Part shown: positions 1 through 7,448 of the stretch, piece after piece | Numbering within the stretch: the first letter of the stretch is position 1 | How the letters are laid out: the number at the start of each line of letters is the position of its first letter | DNA from: Caballeronia sp. GAFFF1 | Lineage (GTDB): Bacteria > Pseudomonadota > Gammaproteobacteria > Burkholderiales > Burkholderiaceae | Assembly (NCBI RefSeq): GCF_023630705.1 | Contig: NZ_JALQEM010000028.1 | Span: forward strand, 248,001 to 312,000 | DNA: 64,000 nucleotides | Direction of reading: 5' to 3' | The notes under the pieces: model-generated | Database searches by the model: none | Seen by the model: only the letters and a program-made list of their open reading frames with translations | What the model was told of the DNA's origin: nothing | Made by a program: the position numbers and the translations under genes

Positions 1-451
1 CGTCGATGACTTGCGCCTCGCTATAGCCTGCTTCGCGCACATCGGCGAGCACGCGGGCGTCCACCGTGCCGCGCGAATCCGCCACCTGCCGCACGAAGCG
101 CACGAGCGCATCGCGCTTCGCATTGCCGGTCGCGTCGCCCGCGCGGATCTGCTGCGTTTCGTCTTGCGTGAGCCCGACCATCTTGCCGACGACCGTATGC
201 GCAGCGGCACAGTAGTCGCAACCCGCCAATTCGCTGACGGCGAGCTTGATGGCTTCGACATCCGCCTTGTCGAGACTGCTCTTCGCGAGCACGGCATCGT
301 TGGATAGCGCCGCGCCGAGCGCCGCCGGGCTATGCGTGCCGATAGTCGCATACGCGTTCGGCACGCGGCCCGCGGCCTTCTTGATGGCGGTGAAGAGTTC
401 CGCGGTCTTGCCGGTGGCTTCGTTGACGTTGACTTGGGAAAGACGTGACAT
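1..451 (-). CDS. AhpD-like carboxymuconolactone decarboxylase family protein (partial)
   Basis: The gene reads leftward from an ATG at 449-451 and runs off the window edge, so about 150 residues are visible and the C terminus is missing. It begins MSRLSQVNVNEATGKTAELF. Near residue 80 it has the family signature ELAGCDYCAAAH: the CxxC pair with a histidine three residues later that forms the redox centre of AhpD-type alkylhydroperoxidases. Members reduce peroxides or act as general thiol oxidoreductases in the cytoplasm; the exact substrate cannot be read from sequence. It lies 114 bases downstream of the aminotransferase on the same strand, so a shared transcript is possible but unproven. 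Confidence 0.85.
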   Translation of the reverse strand, partial: MSRLSQVNVNEATGKTAELFTAIKKAAGRVPNAYATIGTHSPAALGAALSNDAVLAKSSLDKADVEAIKLAVSELAGCDYCAAAHTVVGKMVGLTQDETQQIRAGDATGNAKRDALVRFVRQVADSRGTVDARVLADVREAGYSEAQVID

Positions 452-565
452 GGTGTGCTCCGGTTCGTTGGTGAGCCATCTGAATGGCGTGAGTCAACTG
501 TAGGCCGGAGCAGGGCCGCCGTGAATGCGCGCGCGTCTCAACGAAACGCGCGATCGTCTCATCTT

Positions 566-1894
566 CTATTGCACCGTCTCGAGCACATCTCTCACCGTCG
601 TGAAGATGCGGTCGATCTGGTCGTCTTCGATGATGAGCGGCGGCGAGAACGCGAGCGTATCGCCCGTATAGCGCACGAGCACGCCTGCCTCGAAGCACTT
701 GACGAACGCTTCGTAGGCGCGCGCGCCGGGCGCGCCGTCGCGCGGTTCGAGCTCGATGCCCGCGACGAGCCCGAGATTGCGAATGTCCTTGACGTGCGGC
801 GCGTCGCGCAGCGCATGCGCCGCGCTTTCGAACGTCGGAGACTTGGATGCCGCGCGGTCGAACAGCTTGTCACGCACGTAGAGGTCGAGCGTCGCGATGG
901 CCGCGGCCGTCGCCGCCGGATGCGCCGAGTACGTGTAACCGTGAAAGAGTTCGATGGCGTTGGCCGCGCCCGCCTCGATGATTGTGTCGTGCACCTTGCG
1001 CTGCGCCGCGACCGCGCCCATCGGAATGGACGCGTTGTTGATCGCCTTGGCCATGGTGATGAGATCGGGCGTCACGCCGAAAAACTCGCTGGCCGTCGCC
1101 TTGCCGAGACGCCCGAAGCCGGTGATGACCTCATCGAAAATCAGCAGAATGCCGTGCTTCGTGCAGATTTCGCGCAGCTTCTGCAAGTAGCCCTGCGGCG
1201 GAATCAGCACGCCCGTGGAGCCCGCTACCGGCTCCACGATCACCGCCGCGATCGTCGATGCATCGTGCAGCGCGACGATGCGCTCCAGTTCGTCCGCGAG
1301 ATGCGCGCCCCACGCCGGCTGGCCCTTGGAGAACGCGTTGTGCGCGAGATCGTGCGTATGCGGAAGATGATCGACCGAGGGCAGCAGCGCGCCCGAGAAC
1401 GTCTTGCGGTTCGGCGCGATGCCGCCCACCGAAATGCCGCCGAAGCCCACGCCGTGATAGCCGCGCTCGCGCCCGATCAGCCGCGTGCGCTGGCCTTCGC
1501 CGCGCGCGCGATGGTAGGCGATGGCGATCTTGAGCGCCGTGTCGACCGACTCCGAGCCGGAGTTCGTGAAGAAGATCCGGTCGAGGCCGTCCGGCATCAA
1601 TTCGGCCACTTTCGTCGCGGCTTCGAACGCGAGCGGGTGAGCCATCTGGAACGTCGGCGCGAAATCCAGCGTGCCGAGCGCCTTCTGCACCGCCTCGACA
1701 ATTTCCTCGCGGCAATGACCGGCGTTCACGCACCACAGCCCCGCGCAGGCGTCGAGCACCTCGCGGCCATCGGTCGACCGGTAGTACATTCCCTTGGCGC
1801 TTTCCAGAAGCCGCGGCGCGGCCTTGAACTGGCGGTTCGCGGTGAAGGGCATCCAGAAAGACGACAGGTCGTCGATGACGGGGCGGGCGTTCAT
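566..1894 (-). CDS. Omega-amino acid:pyruvate aminotransferase (class III, PLP)
   Basis: This 442-residue protein is a class III aminotransferase of the beta-alanine/omega-amino acid:pyruvate type, moving an amino group from an omega-amino acid to pyruvate using pyridoxal phosphate. The N terminus DLSSFWMPFTANRQFK and the DACAGLWCVNAGHC block are typical. The cofactor aspartate is in LLIFDEVITGFGR and the Schiff-base lysine in TMAKAINNASIPMGAV. Length matches the family (about 440). The start MNARPVIDD at 1894 follows a GGAGAG site; an upstream ATG at 1939 would add 15 residues unlike the family. It diverges from a MocR regulator, the usual pairing for such enzymes, which points to control by that regulator. 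The substrate (beta-alanine, GABA, taurine or a polyamine product) is not resolved. Confidence 0.9.
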   Translation of the reverse strand: MNARPVIDDLSSFWMPFTANRQFKAAPRLLESAKGMYYRSTDGREVLDACAGLWCVNAGHCREEIVEAVQKALGTLDFAPTFQMAHPLAFEAATKVAELMPDGLDRIFFTNSGSESVDTALKIAIAYHRARGEGQRTRLIGRERGYHGVGFGGISVGGIAPNRKTFSGALLPSVDHLPHTHDLAHNAFSKGQPAWGAHLADELERIVALHDASTIAAVIVEPVAGSTGVLIPPQGYLQKLREICTKHGILLIFDEVITGFGRLGKATASEFFGVTPDLITMAKAINNASIPMGAVAAQRKVHDTIIEAGAANAIELFHGYTYSAHPAATAAAIATLDLYVRDKLFDRAASKSPTFESAAHALRDAPHVKDIRNLGLVAGIELEPRDGAPGARAYEAFVKCFEAGVLVRYTGDTLAFSPPLIIEDDQIDRIFTTVRDVLETVQ

Positions 1895-1976
1895 GGCTTG
1901 GTCTCTCCTCGAAAGAACGGTCACTGTATGTCGACGCAATTTTGCGCGGCATAGACACTTGCTTCACCGCGCTGCC

Positions 1977-2013
1977 AACTGTGCTGGCAAAATGGGGCGA
2001 ACTGTACTGGCAA
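1977..2013. promoter_or_regulatory. Direct-repeat operator candidate for the MocR regulator
   Basis: AACTGTGCTGGCAA (1977-1990) is repeated as AACTGTACTGGCAA (2000-2013), identical at 13 of 14 positions. The copies start 23 bp apart, about two helical turns. They sit in the 137-bp gap between the divergent transaminase and MocR genes. MocR/GabR-type dimers are known to bind direct repeats, so this is the best operator candidate; the second copy ends 18 bases before the MocR start codon, consistent with autoregulation. Confidence 0.6.
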
Positions 2014-2031
2014 CCTTGGCCGATTGAACCG

Positions 2032-3438
2032 ATGATCGAACTCAACCTGGAACGCGGCTCGCGGCAGGCGCCGACGCTCGTCGAGCAACTCGTGCGCGCG
2101 TTTTCATCCGCCATCGAGTCGGACACGTTGCGCGCGGGCGCGCTGTTGCCTTCGGTGCGGCGTCTTGCCGAAAGCGAGCGCCTGAGCACGTTCACCGTGA
2201 CCGAAGCGTACGGCAGGCTCGTGTCGATGGGCCTCGTCACCGCGCGGCGCGGCTCGGGGTATCGCGTGGCCGTGCGCGGGCCGCGCGCGCCGGCCCGCTC
2301 GGTCGAATGGCAGCCGCCGAGCCTCACGGCGACATGGCTGCTTTCCGATGTCTTCGCGGACCATTCGGTGCCGATCAAATCCGGCTGCGGCTGGCTGCCG
2401 AACGAATGGGTCAACGAAAGCGGGCTGCACCACGCGTTGCGCGCGGTGAGCCGCGTGCCGGCGGCGCGCATCGCGGATTACGGGCATCCGTATGGCTTCG
2501 CGCCGCTGCGCGAGCGCATTGCCGAGCAACTGGACCGCCACGGCTTGCCGGTCGATGCCGCATCCAACGTGCTATTGACGAGCGGCGCGACGCAGGCACT
2601 GGACCTGATCGTGCGCACGTTGCTGCGTCCGGGCGATGCCGTGGTCGTCGAAGATCCCGGCTACTGCAATCTGCTGCAGATTCTCAGGCTCGCCGGCCTC
2701 AACGTGCACGGCGTGCCGCGCACGGTCGCGGGCATCGACACCGACGTGTTCGAGCGCATCGTGACGGAGCACCGTCCGAAGGCCGTCTTTCTCAACACGA
2801 CGCTGCAGAATCCGACCGGCGCGACATTCAACATGGCGTCGGCGTTCCGCCTGATGCAGATCGCCGAGCGGCATGGCCTGTGGGTCGTGGAAGACGATGT
2901 GAACCGCGAACTCGCGCCGCCCGGCGCGCCGTTGCTCGCGGCGCTCGAAGGCCTGAGCCGCGTCGTGTATGTCGGCGGCTTCGCCAAGACGATCACGCCT
3001 TCGCTGCGCTGCGGCTATGTCGTCGCCGAGCGCGACGTGCTGCGAGAACTGGCGCGCACGAAGATGGCGGTCGGCCTGACGTCATCGGAGGCGACGGAGC
3101 GCATCGTCGAGAAGGTGCTGACCGAAGGGCGCTATACGCGGCACGTCGAATTCGTGATCGACAAACTGAAGGACGCGCATGCGGTCGTCGAGCAGCGCAT
3201 GGATGCGCTCGGCGCGACACTGTTTCGCCGTCCGCGCGCGGGTCTTTTCGTATGGGCGGAGTTGCCGATCGATCCGTCGCATGCGAGCGATGTCGCGACG
3301 CGCGCGCTCGAACACGGCATCTGGCTCGCGCCGGGTTCGTATTTCCGGCCCGGCGATGCGCCGAGCGCGTGCTTTCGCTTCAACGTGCCGTATTCGCTCG
3401 ACGACGCGCTGTGGACTTTTCTCGGCAAGTCGCTTTGA
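2032..3438 (+). CDS. MocR-type transcriptional regulator (GntR wHTH + aminotransferase domain)
   Basis: A 468-residue MocR/PdxR-family regulator. An N-terminal GntR winged helix-turn-helix (about residues 10-80, with LLPSVRRLAESERLSTFTV and a RRGSGYRV wing) is fused to a fold-type I aminotransferase-like domain (about 110-468). The PLP-binding features are visible: the TSGATQALDLI loop, NPTGATFN, the aspartate in VVEDDVNREL and the lysine in VGGFAKTITPSLRCGY. Family members use PLP or its adducts as an effector rather than as a catalyst. The start MIELNLERG at 2032 is chosen because it begins the conserved domain; longer in-frame starts would read through the operator repeats. The divergent transaminase is the probable target. 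Confidence 0.9.
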   Translation: MIELNLERGSRQAPTLVEQLVRAFSSAIESDTLRAGALLPSVRRLAESERLSTFTVTEAYGRLVSMGLVTARRGSGYRVAVRGPRAPARSVEWQPPSLTATWLLSDVFADHSVPIKSGCGWLPNEWVNESGLHHALRAVSRVPAARIADYGHPYGFAPLRERIAEQLDRHGLPVDAASNVLLTSGATQALDLIVRTLLRPGDAVVVEDPGYCNLLQILRLAGLNVHGVPRTVAGIDTDVFERIVTEHRPKAVFLNTTLQNPTGATFNMASAFRLMQIAERHGLWVVEDDVNRELAPPGAPLLAALEGLSRVVYVGGFAKTITPSLRCGYVVAERDVLRELARTKMAVGLTSSEATERIVEKVLTEGRYTRHVEFVIDKLKDAHAVVEQRMDALGATLFRRPRAGLFVWAELPIDPSHASDVATRALEHGIWLAPGSYFRPGDAPSACFRFNVPYSLDDALWTFLGKSL

Positions 3439-3441
3439 CCG

Positions 3442-3750
3442 CTACGCAGCGGCGCGCGGACTCGCGCTCAGGCGATACAGATGCGTGCGGGGCCGCGTGG
3501 CGCTCTTGCGACCACGCGATGCCGCGAGATGCGCCTGCAAGCGCTCGCACACGTCTTTTCTGCGCACCGGATTGAGCGGATCGCACAGACGAATGGTGAG
3601 CGTGGCGGCTCGTGCGTGCAGCGGCACTAGCGTGTCGGGCTCCGGCGCTTCCCAGAGCACGACGGTATGCGTGCCGTCCGACACTTGCACGATCTGAAAG
3701 TGCTCGAGATCAACCTTGCCGAGCTCGTGAGGTTCGATCGAATGATGCAT
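3442..3750 (-). CDS. Hypothetical protein, 102 residues
   Basis: A small open frame starting MHHSIEPHELGKVDLE at 3750 behind a CGGGGGC stretch, ending 3 bases from the convergent MocR stop. I do not recognise a family. The first 70 residues look like a compact soluble domain (strand-rich HFQIVQVSDGTHTVVLW, then TLTIRLCDPLNPVRRKDVC), and the last 25 are basic. There is no signal peptide or membrane segment. The 200 bases on its upstream side separate it from the binding-protein gene, whose transcript probably ends in the terminator at 3874-3912. Confidence 0.6.
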   Translation of the reverse strand: MHHSIEPHELGKVDLEHFQIVQVSDGTHTVVLWEAPEPDTLVPLHARAATLTIRLCDPLNPVRRKDVCERLQAHLAASRGRKSATRPRTHLYRLSASPRAAA

Positions 3751-3873
3751 GATGCCCCCGAAAACAGTCTCTCTGTGCATTGCCGGGCATGCAAACACTG
3801 TGCCGATGCTTCGACCACGCACCTTTCCCGCATGCCAGCGGGGCGGCGTGTAATTTTCAGCATGACGTGCGTG

Positions 3874-3912
3874 AAAAAAAGCCATCGGCGCGCCAACGCA
3901 TGTGTTGGCGCG
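3874..3912 (-). terminator. Terminator after the amino acid binding-protein gene
   Basis: A 9-bp perfect stem (CGCGCCAAC at 3889-3897 pairing with GTTGGCGCG at 3904-3912, six-base loop) is followed on the minus strand, after eight bases, by seven Ts (3874-3880). It lies just beyond the stop of the minus-strand binding-protein gene. The gap between stem and T tract makes it somewhat weaker than a textbook terminator. Confidence 0.55.
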
Positions 3913-3950
3913 AGCCCTACATTGCCCTCGCGCCGTCTGCTTTCTTATGC

Positions 3951-4730
3951 TTATTCGCCGTAGATATCGAAGTCGAAGTACTTCTGCTCGATGCGCGTGT
4001 ACGTGCCGTCCTTGATCATCGCAGCGATTGCGCCGTCGAGCTTTTCTTTCAGATCGGTGTCTTCCTTGCGAAGACCGATCGCGGTGCCGGGGCCGAAGAT
4101 CGCGCTGTCTTCCAGAGCAGGGCCGGCGAAAGCGAACGGCTTGCCGCGCGGCGTGTCGAGAAAGCCGCGTTCGGCCTGCACCGCGTTTTGCAGCGATGCG
4201 TCGAGACGTCCGGCAAGCAGGTCGGCATAGACCTGATCCTGATCCGCATACGAAACCACCGTCACGCCTTTGGCGCCCCAATGCGCCTTCGCGTAGCTCT
4301 CCTGCATCGAGCCTTGTTCGACGCCGACCGATTTCCCCGCGAGTGACTCCGCCGTCGGCTGAATCTTGGAATCGCGCTTGGCGACGAGTCGCGTAGGCAC
4401 GTGAAAGAGCTTGCTGGAGAACGCGATCTGCTTGACGCGCGCTGGCGTCATGGACATGGTGGACAGCACGCCGTCGAATTTGCGCGCCTGGAGGCCGGGA
4501 ATCATGCCGTCGAAGGCGTTTTCGACCCATACGCATTTCGCGTCCAGACGGCGGCAGAGTTCGTTGCCGACATCGATATCGAAGCCGACGAGCTGGCCGT
4601 CGGGTGCTTTCGATTCGAACGGCGGATAACTGGCATCGACGCCGAACCGGATAGTGGACCAGTCTTTCGCATGCGCGCCGATAGACACGGCCAGCATGGA
4701 GCTCAACAACACCGTCAACAGCGTCTTCAC
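3951..4730 (-). CDS. Periplasmic lysine/arginine/ornithine-type substrate-binding protein
   Basis: A 259-residue periplasmic binding protein of the ArgT/HisJ family. A signal peptide (MKTLLTVLLSSMLAVSIGAHA, cleavage after AHA) is followed by the family start IRFGVDASYPPFESK, then GFDIDVGNELCRRL and a cysteine pair (residues about 58-66) typical of this subgroup. DGMIPGL and the LSTMSMTPARVKQIAFS strand complete the ligand pocket, where an arginine binds the substrate carboxylate. It captures basic amino acids for an ABC importer, but no permease or ATPase gene is adjacent, so it must serve a transporter encoded elsewhere. Confidence 0.88.
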   Translation of the reverse strand: MKTLLTVLLSSMLAVSIGAHAKDWSTIRFGVDASYPPFESKAPDGQLVGFDIDVGNELCRRLDAKCVWVENAFDGMIPGLQARKFDGVLSTMSMTPARVKQIAFSSKLFHVPTRLVAKRDSKIQPTAESLAGKSVGVEQGSMQESYAKAHWGAKGVTVVSYADQDQVYADLLAGRLDASLQNAVQAERGFLDTPRGKPFAFAGPALEDSAIFGPGTAIGLRKEDTDLKEKLDGAIAAMIKDGTYTRIEQKYFDFDIYGE

Positions 4731-4807
4731 GTTCGTCTCTTCCTAGCGATGAGTTTGAATAGTTCTCGGACTGACGCGGAAGATTATAGAGGCGTTAAGC
4801 ATGCGCT

Positions 4808-4837
4808 AAAAAAATGGCCGCGAAATTCGCGGCCATT
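4808..4837 (-). terminator. Rho-independent terminator of the small heat-shock operon
   Basis: A GC-rich hairpin (AATGGCCGC pairing with GCGGCCATT, loop GAAATTC) is followed directly on the minus strand by seven Ts (4808-4814). It lies 34 bases past the stop of the downstream Hsp20 gene and is a textbook terminator. Confidence 0.85.
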
Positions 4838-4871
4838 CGGTCAAAGCATTACGTTGCTGCCAGCGGTTTTC

Positions 4872-5276
4872 TTAGCTCGCGCGCACTTCGATTCGACGCG
4901 GACGCGCTTCTTCACGGCGCGGAATTGTGAGCTTGAGCACGCCGTTCGTTAGATTCGCGTCGATCTTCGTAGTGTCGAAGTCGTCGCTGACGGTAAAGGC
5001 GCGAGCAAAGCGCGGCGCGCGCACTTCGGCGTGATGCACGCGCAGGCCGGCTTGCGCGGTGACTACCGCTTCGGCTTCGATATAGAGCCGCGCGTCATGC
5101 ACTTTCACGTCCAGCTTTTCGCGCGGCACGCCGGGCAAGTCGGCCCAAAGCGTGATGCCGTGGCTGTCTTCGATAATATCGACCGCGGGCGTGATGCTCG
5201 CGCGGCGCACATTGTCTTCATTCTTGCGCGTCATGTCGCCTTCGCTGCGCTGCGCCAGTTGGGTGGTGTCGTTCAT
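4872..5276 (-). CDS. Hsp20/alpha-crystallin small heat-shock protein (second gene)
   Basis: A 134-residue ATP-independent holdase chaperone of the Hsp20 family. The alpha-crystallin domain spans about residues 28-120: PAVDIIEDSHGITLWADLPG opens it, LYIEAEA and FARAFTVSDDFDTTKIDANL follow, and NGVLKLTIPRR closes it. The start MNDTTQLAQRSEGD at 5276 is 22 bases after the upstream Hsp20 stop, so the two form an operon sharing the leader at 5734-5854 and the terminator at 4808-4837. The divergent pair probably forms hetero-oligomers or a client-specific set, as known for tandem IbpA/IbpB-type genes. Confidence 0.92.
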   Translation of the reverse strand: MNDTTQLAQRSEGDMTRKNEDNVRRASITPAVDIIEDSHGITLWADLPGVPREKLDVKVHDARLYIEAEAVVTAQAGLRVHHAEVRAPRFARAFTVSDDFDTTKIDANLTNGVLKLTIPRREEARPRRIEVRAS

Positions 5277-5298
5277 CGTGAGCTCCCGAATGCTGGAA

Positions 5299-5733
5299 TT
5301 ACTGAATGGTGATGGCGCGGGGCTTGGACGCTTCGCGCTTGCCGACCGTGATGGACAGCGTGCCGTTCTCATAGCGCGCCTGCACCTTGTCGGTGTCCGC
5401 GTTCTGCGGCAGTTCGATCACGCGGCGGAAGCTGCCGGTGAAGCGCTCTTTCGCATAGGTGCGCGCGCCTTCGGTCAGCGTTTCGGCCTTGCGCTCGCCG
5501 CTGATCGTGAGCGTGCCTTTGTCCACGGTCACATCGAGCGATGCGGGATCCACGCCCGGCGCGAACGCGACGATCTCGACCGCCTCGTCCGTGCTGCCAA
5601 TATTCAATTGCGGAAAGACATCCGCGCGGCTGGTCCGGATGCTCGATGGCAGGTTGCCGAACAGCGTCGACATTTGCCGCTGCATGCGGTCCAGCTCCGC
5701 GAACACGTCACCGCCAAAGTAGAAGTCACTCAT
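5299..5733 (-). CDS. Hsp20/alpha-crystallin small heat-shock protein (first gene)
   Basis: A 144-residue IbpA-like chaperone starting MSDFYFGGDVFAELDRMQRQ. The N-terminal arm (1-45) precedes the alpha-crystallin domain (about 46-138) with VFPQLNIGSTDEAVEIVAFAPG, the dimerising ISGERK segment, FTGSFRRVIELP and the NGTLSITVGKR edge strand. It ends with a short C-terminal tail, RAITIQ, carrying an IxI-like anchor (ITI) used in oligomer assembly. It binds unfolding proteins under heat or oxidative stress. The GGAG site lies a few bases before the ATG within a structured leader, which suggests heat-shock or RNA-structure control. Confidence 0.93.
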   Translation of the reverse strand: MSDFYFGGDVFAELDRMQRQMSTLFGNLPSSIRTSRADVFPQLNIGSTDEAVEIVAFAPGVDPASLDVTVDKGTLTISGERKAETLTEGARTYAKERFTGSFRRVIELPQNADTDKVQARYENGTLSITVGKREASKPRAITIQ

Positions 5734-5854
5734 GATCCAGTCTCCGAAAATGCGGCCGCATGAAGGCCGGCACAGTGCGTTGATCCTTGTGGGCAGCGCG
5801 TTCGAGCGTCGCTGCCCTCGGATCGAAAAATAGGTGCGGAGACGCTCTTTTCAA
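5734..5854 (-). promoter_or_regulatory. Candidate sigma-32 promoter and structured leader of the Hsp20 operon
   Basis: On the minus strand TTGAAA (5849-5854) is followed after 13 bases by ACCTATTT (5828-5835), resembling the heat-shock sigma factor elements CTTGAAA and CCCATNT. The roughly 90-base leader then contains a perfect 8-bp stem (GGGCAGCG at 5791-5798 with CGCTGCCC at 5810-5817, 11-base loop), and a second imperfect GC stem just upstream of the GGAG ribosome site. This could be an RNA thermometer, or the perfect stem could be an operator. Promoter assignment is by eye. Confidence 0.4.
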
Positions 5855-6009
5855 TAAGCCGGAATGCATTTTCAAGCGCATTTTTTATTCGTTCGGCGAC
5901 TCTTGAAATGCGTTTTGCGACTCATAGATTGGACCGTTTGAGCGTTAGCCGCTAACGAATTCAATCCGCTCTTACAATGGGCGATCCAACCAGTGGCGGG
6001 GACGACAAG

Positions 6010-6993
6010 ATGAAGGTGTGCATCTACGGCGCGGGCGCAATCGGCGGATGGATGGGCGTGCGGCTCGCGCAGGCAGGCTGCGATATCAGCGTGGTCGCGC
6101 GCGGCGCGACGCTGGATGCGCTCACCACGCGCGGCTTGCAACTCGTCGAGAAGGACGCGACGCGTACGGCGCAGGTTCGCGCGAGCGCCGCGCCCGACGC
6201 ACTGGGGGAACAAGACCTCGTGGTGGTCGCCGTCAAAGCGCCGGCGATGGCATCCGTGGCCGCGCACATCGCGCCGTTACTCGGCGCGCGGACGACGGTG
6301 CTCACTGCGATGAACGGCGTGCCGTGGTGGTTCTGCGAGGGCTTAGGCGATGCGTTCGCCGGCAAGCGACTCTCCTCGGTCGACCCGCGCGGCACTATCG
6401 CCGCGGCGATACCGAGCGCGCAGACGGTCGGCTGCGTCGTTCACGCGAGTTGTTTCGTGGAAGCGCCGGGCGTCATCCGGCATCATCAGGGCAACGGGCT
6501 GATTTTGGGCGAGGCGACCGGCAAGCCGAGCGCGCGCGTCGATTCGCTCGTATCGCTATTTTCGCGGGCAGGCTTCGACGCTTCTGCTTCGCCGCAGATT
6601 CAGCGCGACGTGTGGTTCAAACTGTGGGGCAACATGACGATGAATCCGATCAGCGCCATCACCGGCGCCACCACGGACCGCATTCTCGGCGACGATCTCG
6701 TGCGCGGCTTCGTCACGCGCATCATGCTGGAGGCGAAGGAAATCGGCGCGCGCTTCGGCATTCCCATCGAGCAGGAGCCAGCGGACCGGCATGCCGTCAC
6801 GGCGAAACTGGGCGCGATGAAGACGTCGATGCTGCAGGACGTCGAAGCGGGCAAGGCCGTCGAACTCGATGCGCTCGTCGCGTCGGTGCGCGAACTCGGC
6901 GCGATGACGGGCGTGCCGACGCCATTTACCGATGCGCTGCTTGGCCTCGCGCGACTGCATGCGCGCACGCTGGGCCTCTATCCGGCGCAATGA
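6010..6993 (+). CDS. 2-dehydropantoate 2-reductase family protein (PanE/ApbA-like)
   Basis: A 327-residue NADPH-dependent ketopantoate-reductase-fold protein. The N-terminal Rossmann motif is CIYGAGAIGGWMG (GxGxxG, residues 4-16). VVVAVKAPAM carries the conserved lysine and NGVPWWF the active-site asparagine. The C-terminal helical domain has the family block KLWGNMTMNPISAITGAT with the second catalytic lysine and asparagine. The classical enzyme reduces ketopantoate to pantoate for coenzyme A synthesis, but many Burkholderia paralogues act on other 2-oxoacids, so the precise substrate is open. The start MKVCIYGAG at 6010 sits behind GGGGAC; an earlier in-frame ATG at 5977 adds 11 unconserved residues. 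It is followed by the MazG-like gene. Confidence 0.85.
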   Translation: MKVCIYGAGAIGGWMGVRLAQAGCDISVVARGATLDALTTRGLQLVEKDATRTAQVRASAAPDALGEQDLVVVAVKAPAMASVAAHIAPLLGARTTVLTAMNGVPWWFCEGLGDAFAGKRLSSVDPRGTIAAAIPSAQTVGCVVHASCFVEAPGVIRHHQGNGLILGEATGKPSARVDSLVSLFSRAGFDASASPQIQRDVWFKLWGNMTMNPISAITGATTDRILGDDLVRGFVTRIMLEAKEIGARFGIPIEQEPADRHAVTAKLGAMKTSMLQDVEAGKAVELDALVASVRELGAMTGVPTPFTDALLGLARLHARTLGLYPAQ

Positions 6994-7012
6994 GTAGCGA
7001 GTCGAGGACGTG

Positions 7013-7378
7013 ATGAAAGAATCCCCGAGTGAACTCGTCGCCATGCGCGACTTGCTGCGCGAGTTCGTGCGCGAACGCGACTGGCGCCGCTTCCATGCGC
7101 CGAAGAATCTCGCGGCGGCGCTGAGCGTGGAGGCGAGCGAGTTGCTGGAGCCTTTTACGTGGCTTCAGACGGGCGACAAGGCTGAACTCGACGACGCCAA
7201 GCTCCGCGCCATTCGTCACGAGATGGCTGACGTACTCGCTTATCTCGTGATGCTGGCCGACGCGCTCGATGTGGATCTGCATCAGGCGTTGCTGGAGAAG
7301 ATGGCGCTCAATCGCGCGAAGTATCCGGCGCAGAAGGTGCGCGGCGACGCGCGCAAATACAGCGAATACGATGAATGA
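7013..7378 (+). CDS. MazG-like nucleotide pyrophosphohydrolase
   Basis: A 121-residue all-alpha NTP pyrophosphatase resembling human DCTPP1 and other short MazG-like enzymes, which hydrolyse non-canonical or excess nucleoside triphosphates (often dCTP analogues) to monophosphate and pyrophosphate. Metal ligands are the paired acidic motifs EASELLEPF (helix 1) and HEMADVLAYL (helix 2, ExxD). The N terminus RDLLREFVRERDWRRFHAPKNLA is characteristic. A GTG at 7010 directly precedes the ATG at 7013; the ATG is preferred for its spacing from the GAGGA site. It follows the ketopantoate-reductase-like gene by 19 bases, so the two are likely co-transcribed. Confidence 0.88.
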   Translation: MKESPSELVAMRDLLREFVRERDWRRFHAPKNLAAALSVEASELLEPFTWLQTGDKAELDDAKLRAIRHEMADVLAYLVMLADALDVDLHQALLEKMALNRAKYPAQKVRGDARKYSEYDE

Positions 7379-7448
7379 CGAACACCTGAATGACGATTGC
7401 AGCGGGCACGATTAAGCTCGCATGATCCACTAACGACCGAGGATGCCG

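Noticed and set aside
455..1954. Long open frame antisense to the aminotransferase gene
   Set aside because: It mirrors the codon structure of a well-supported enzyme gene, its product is arginine- and histidine-rich without any family signature, and it has no ribosome site.
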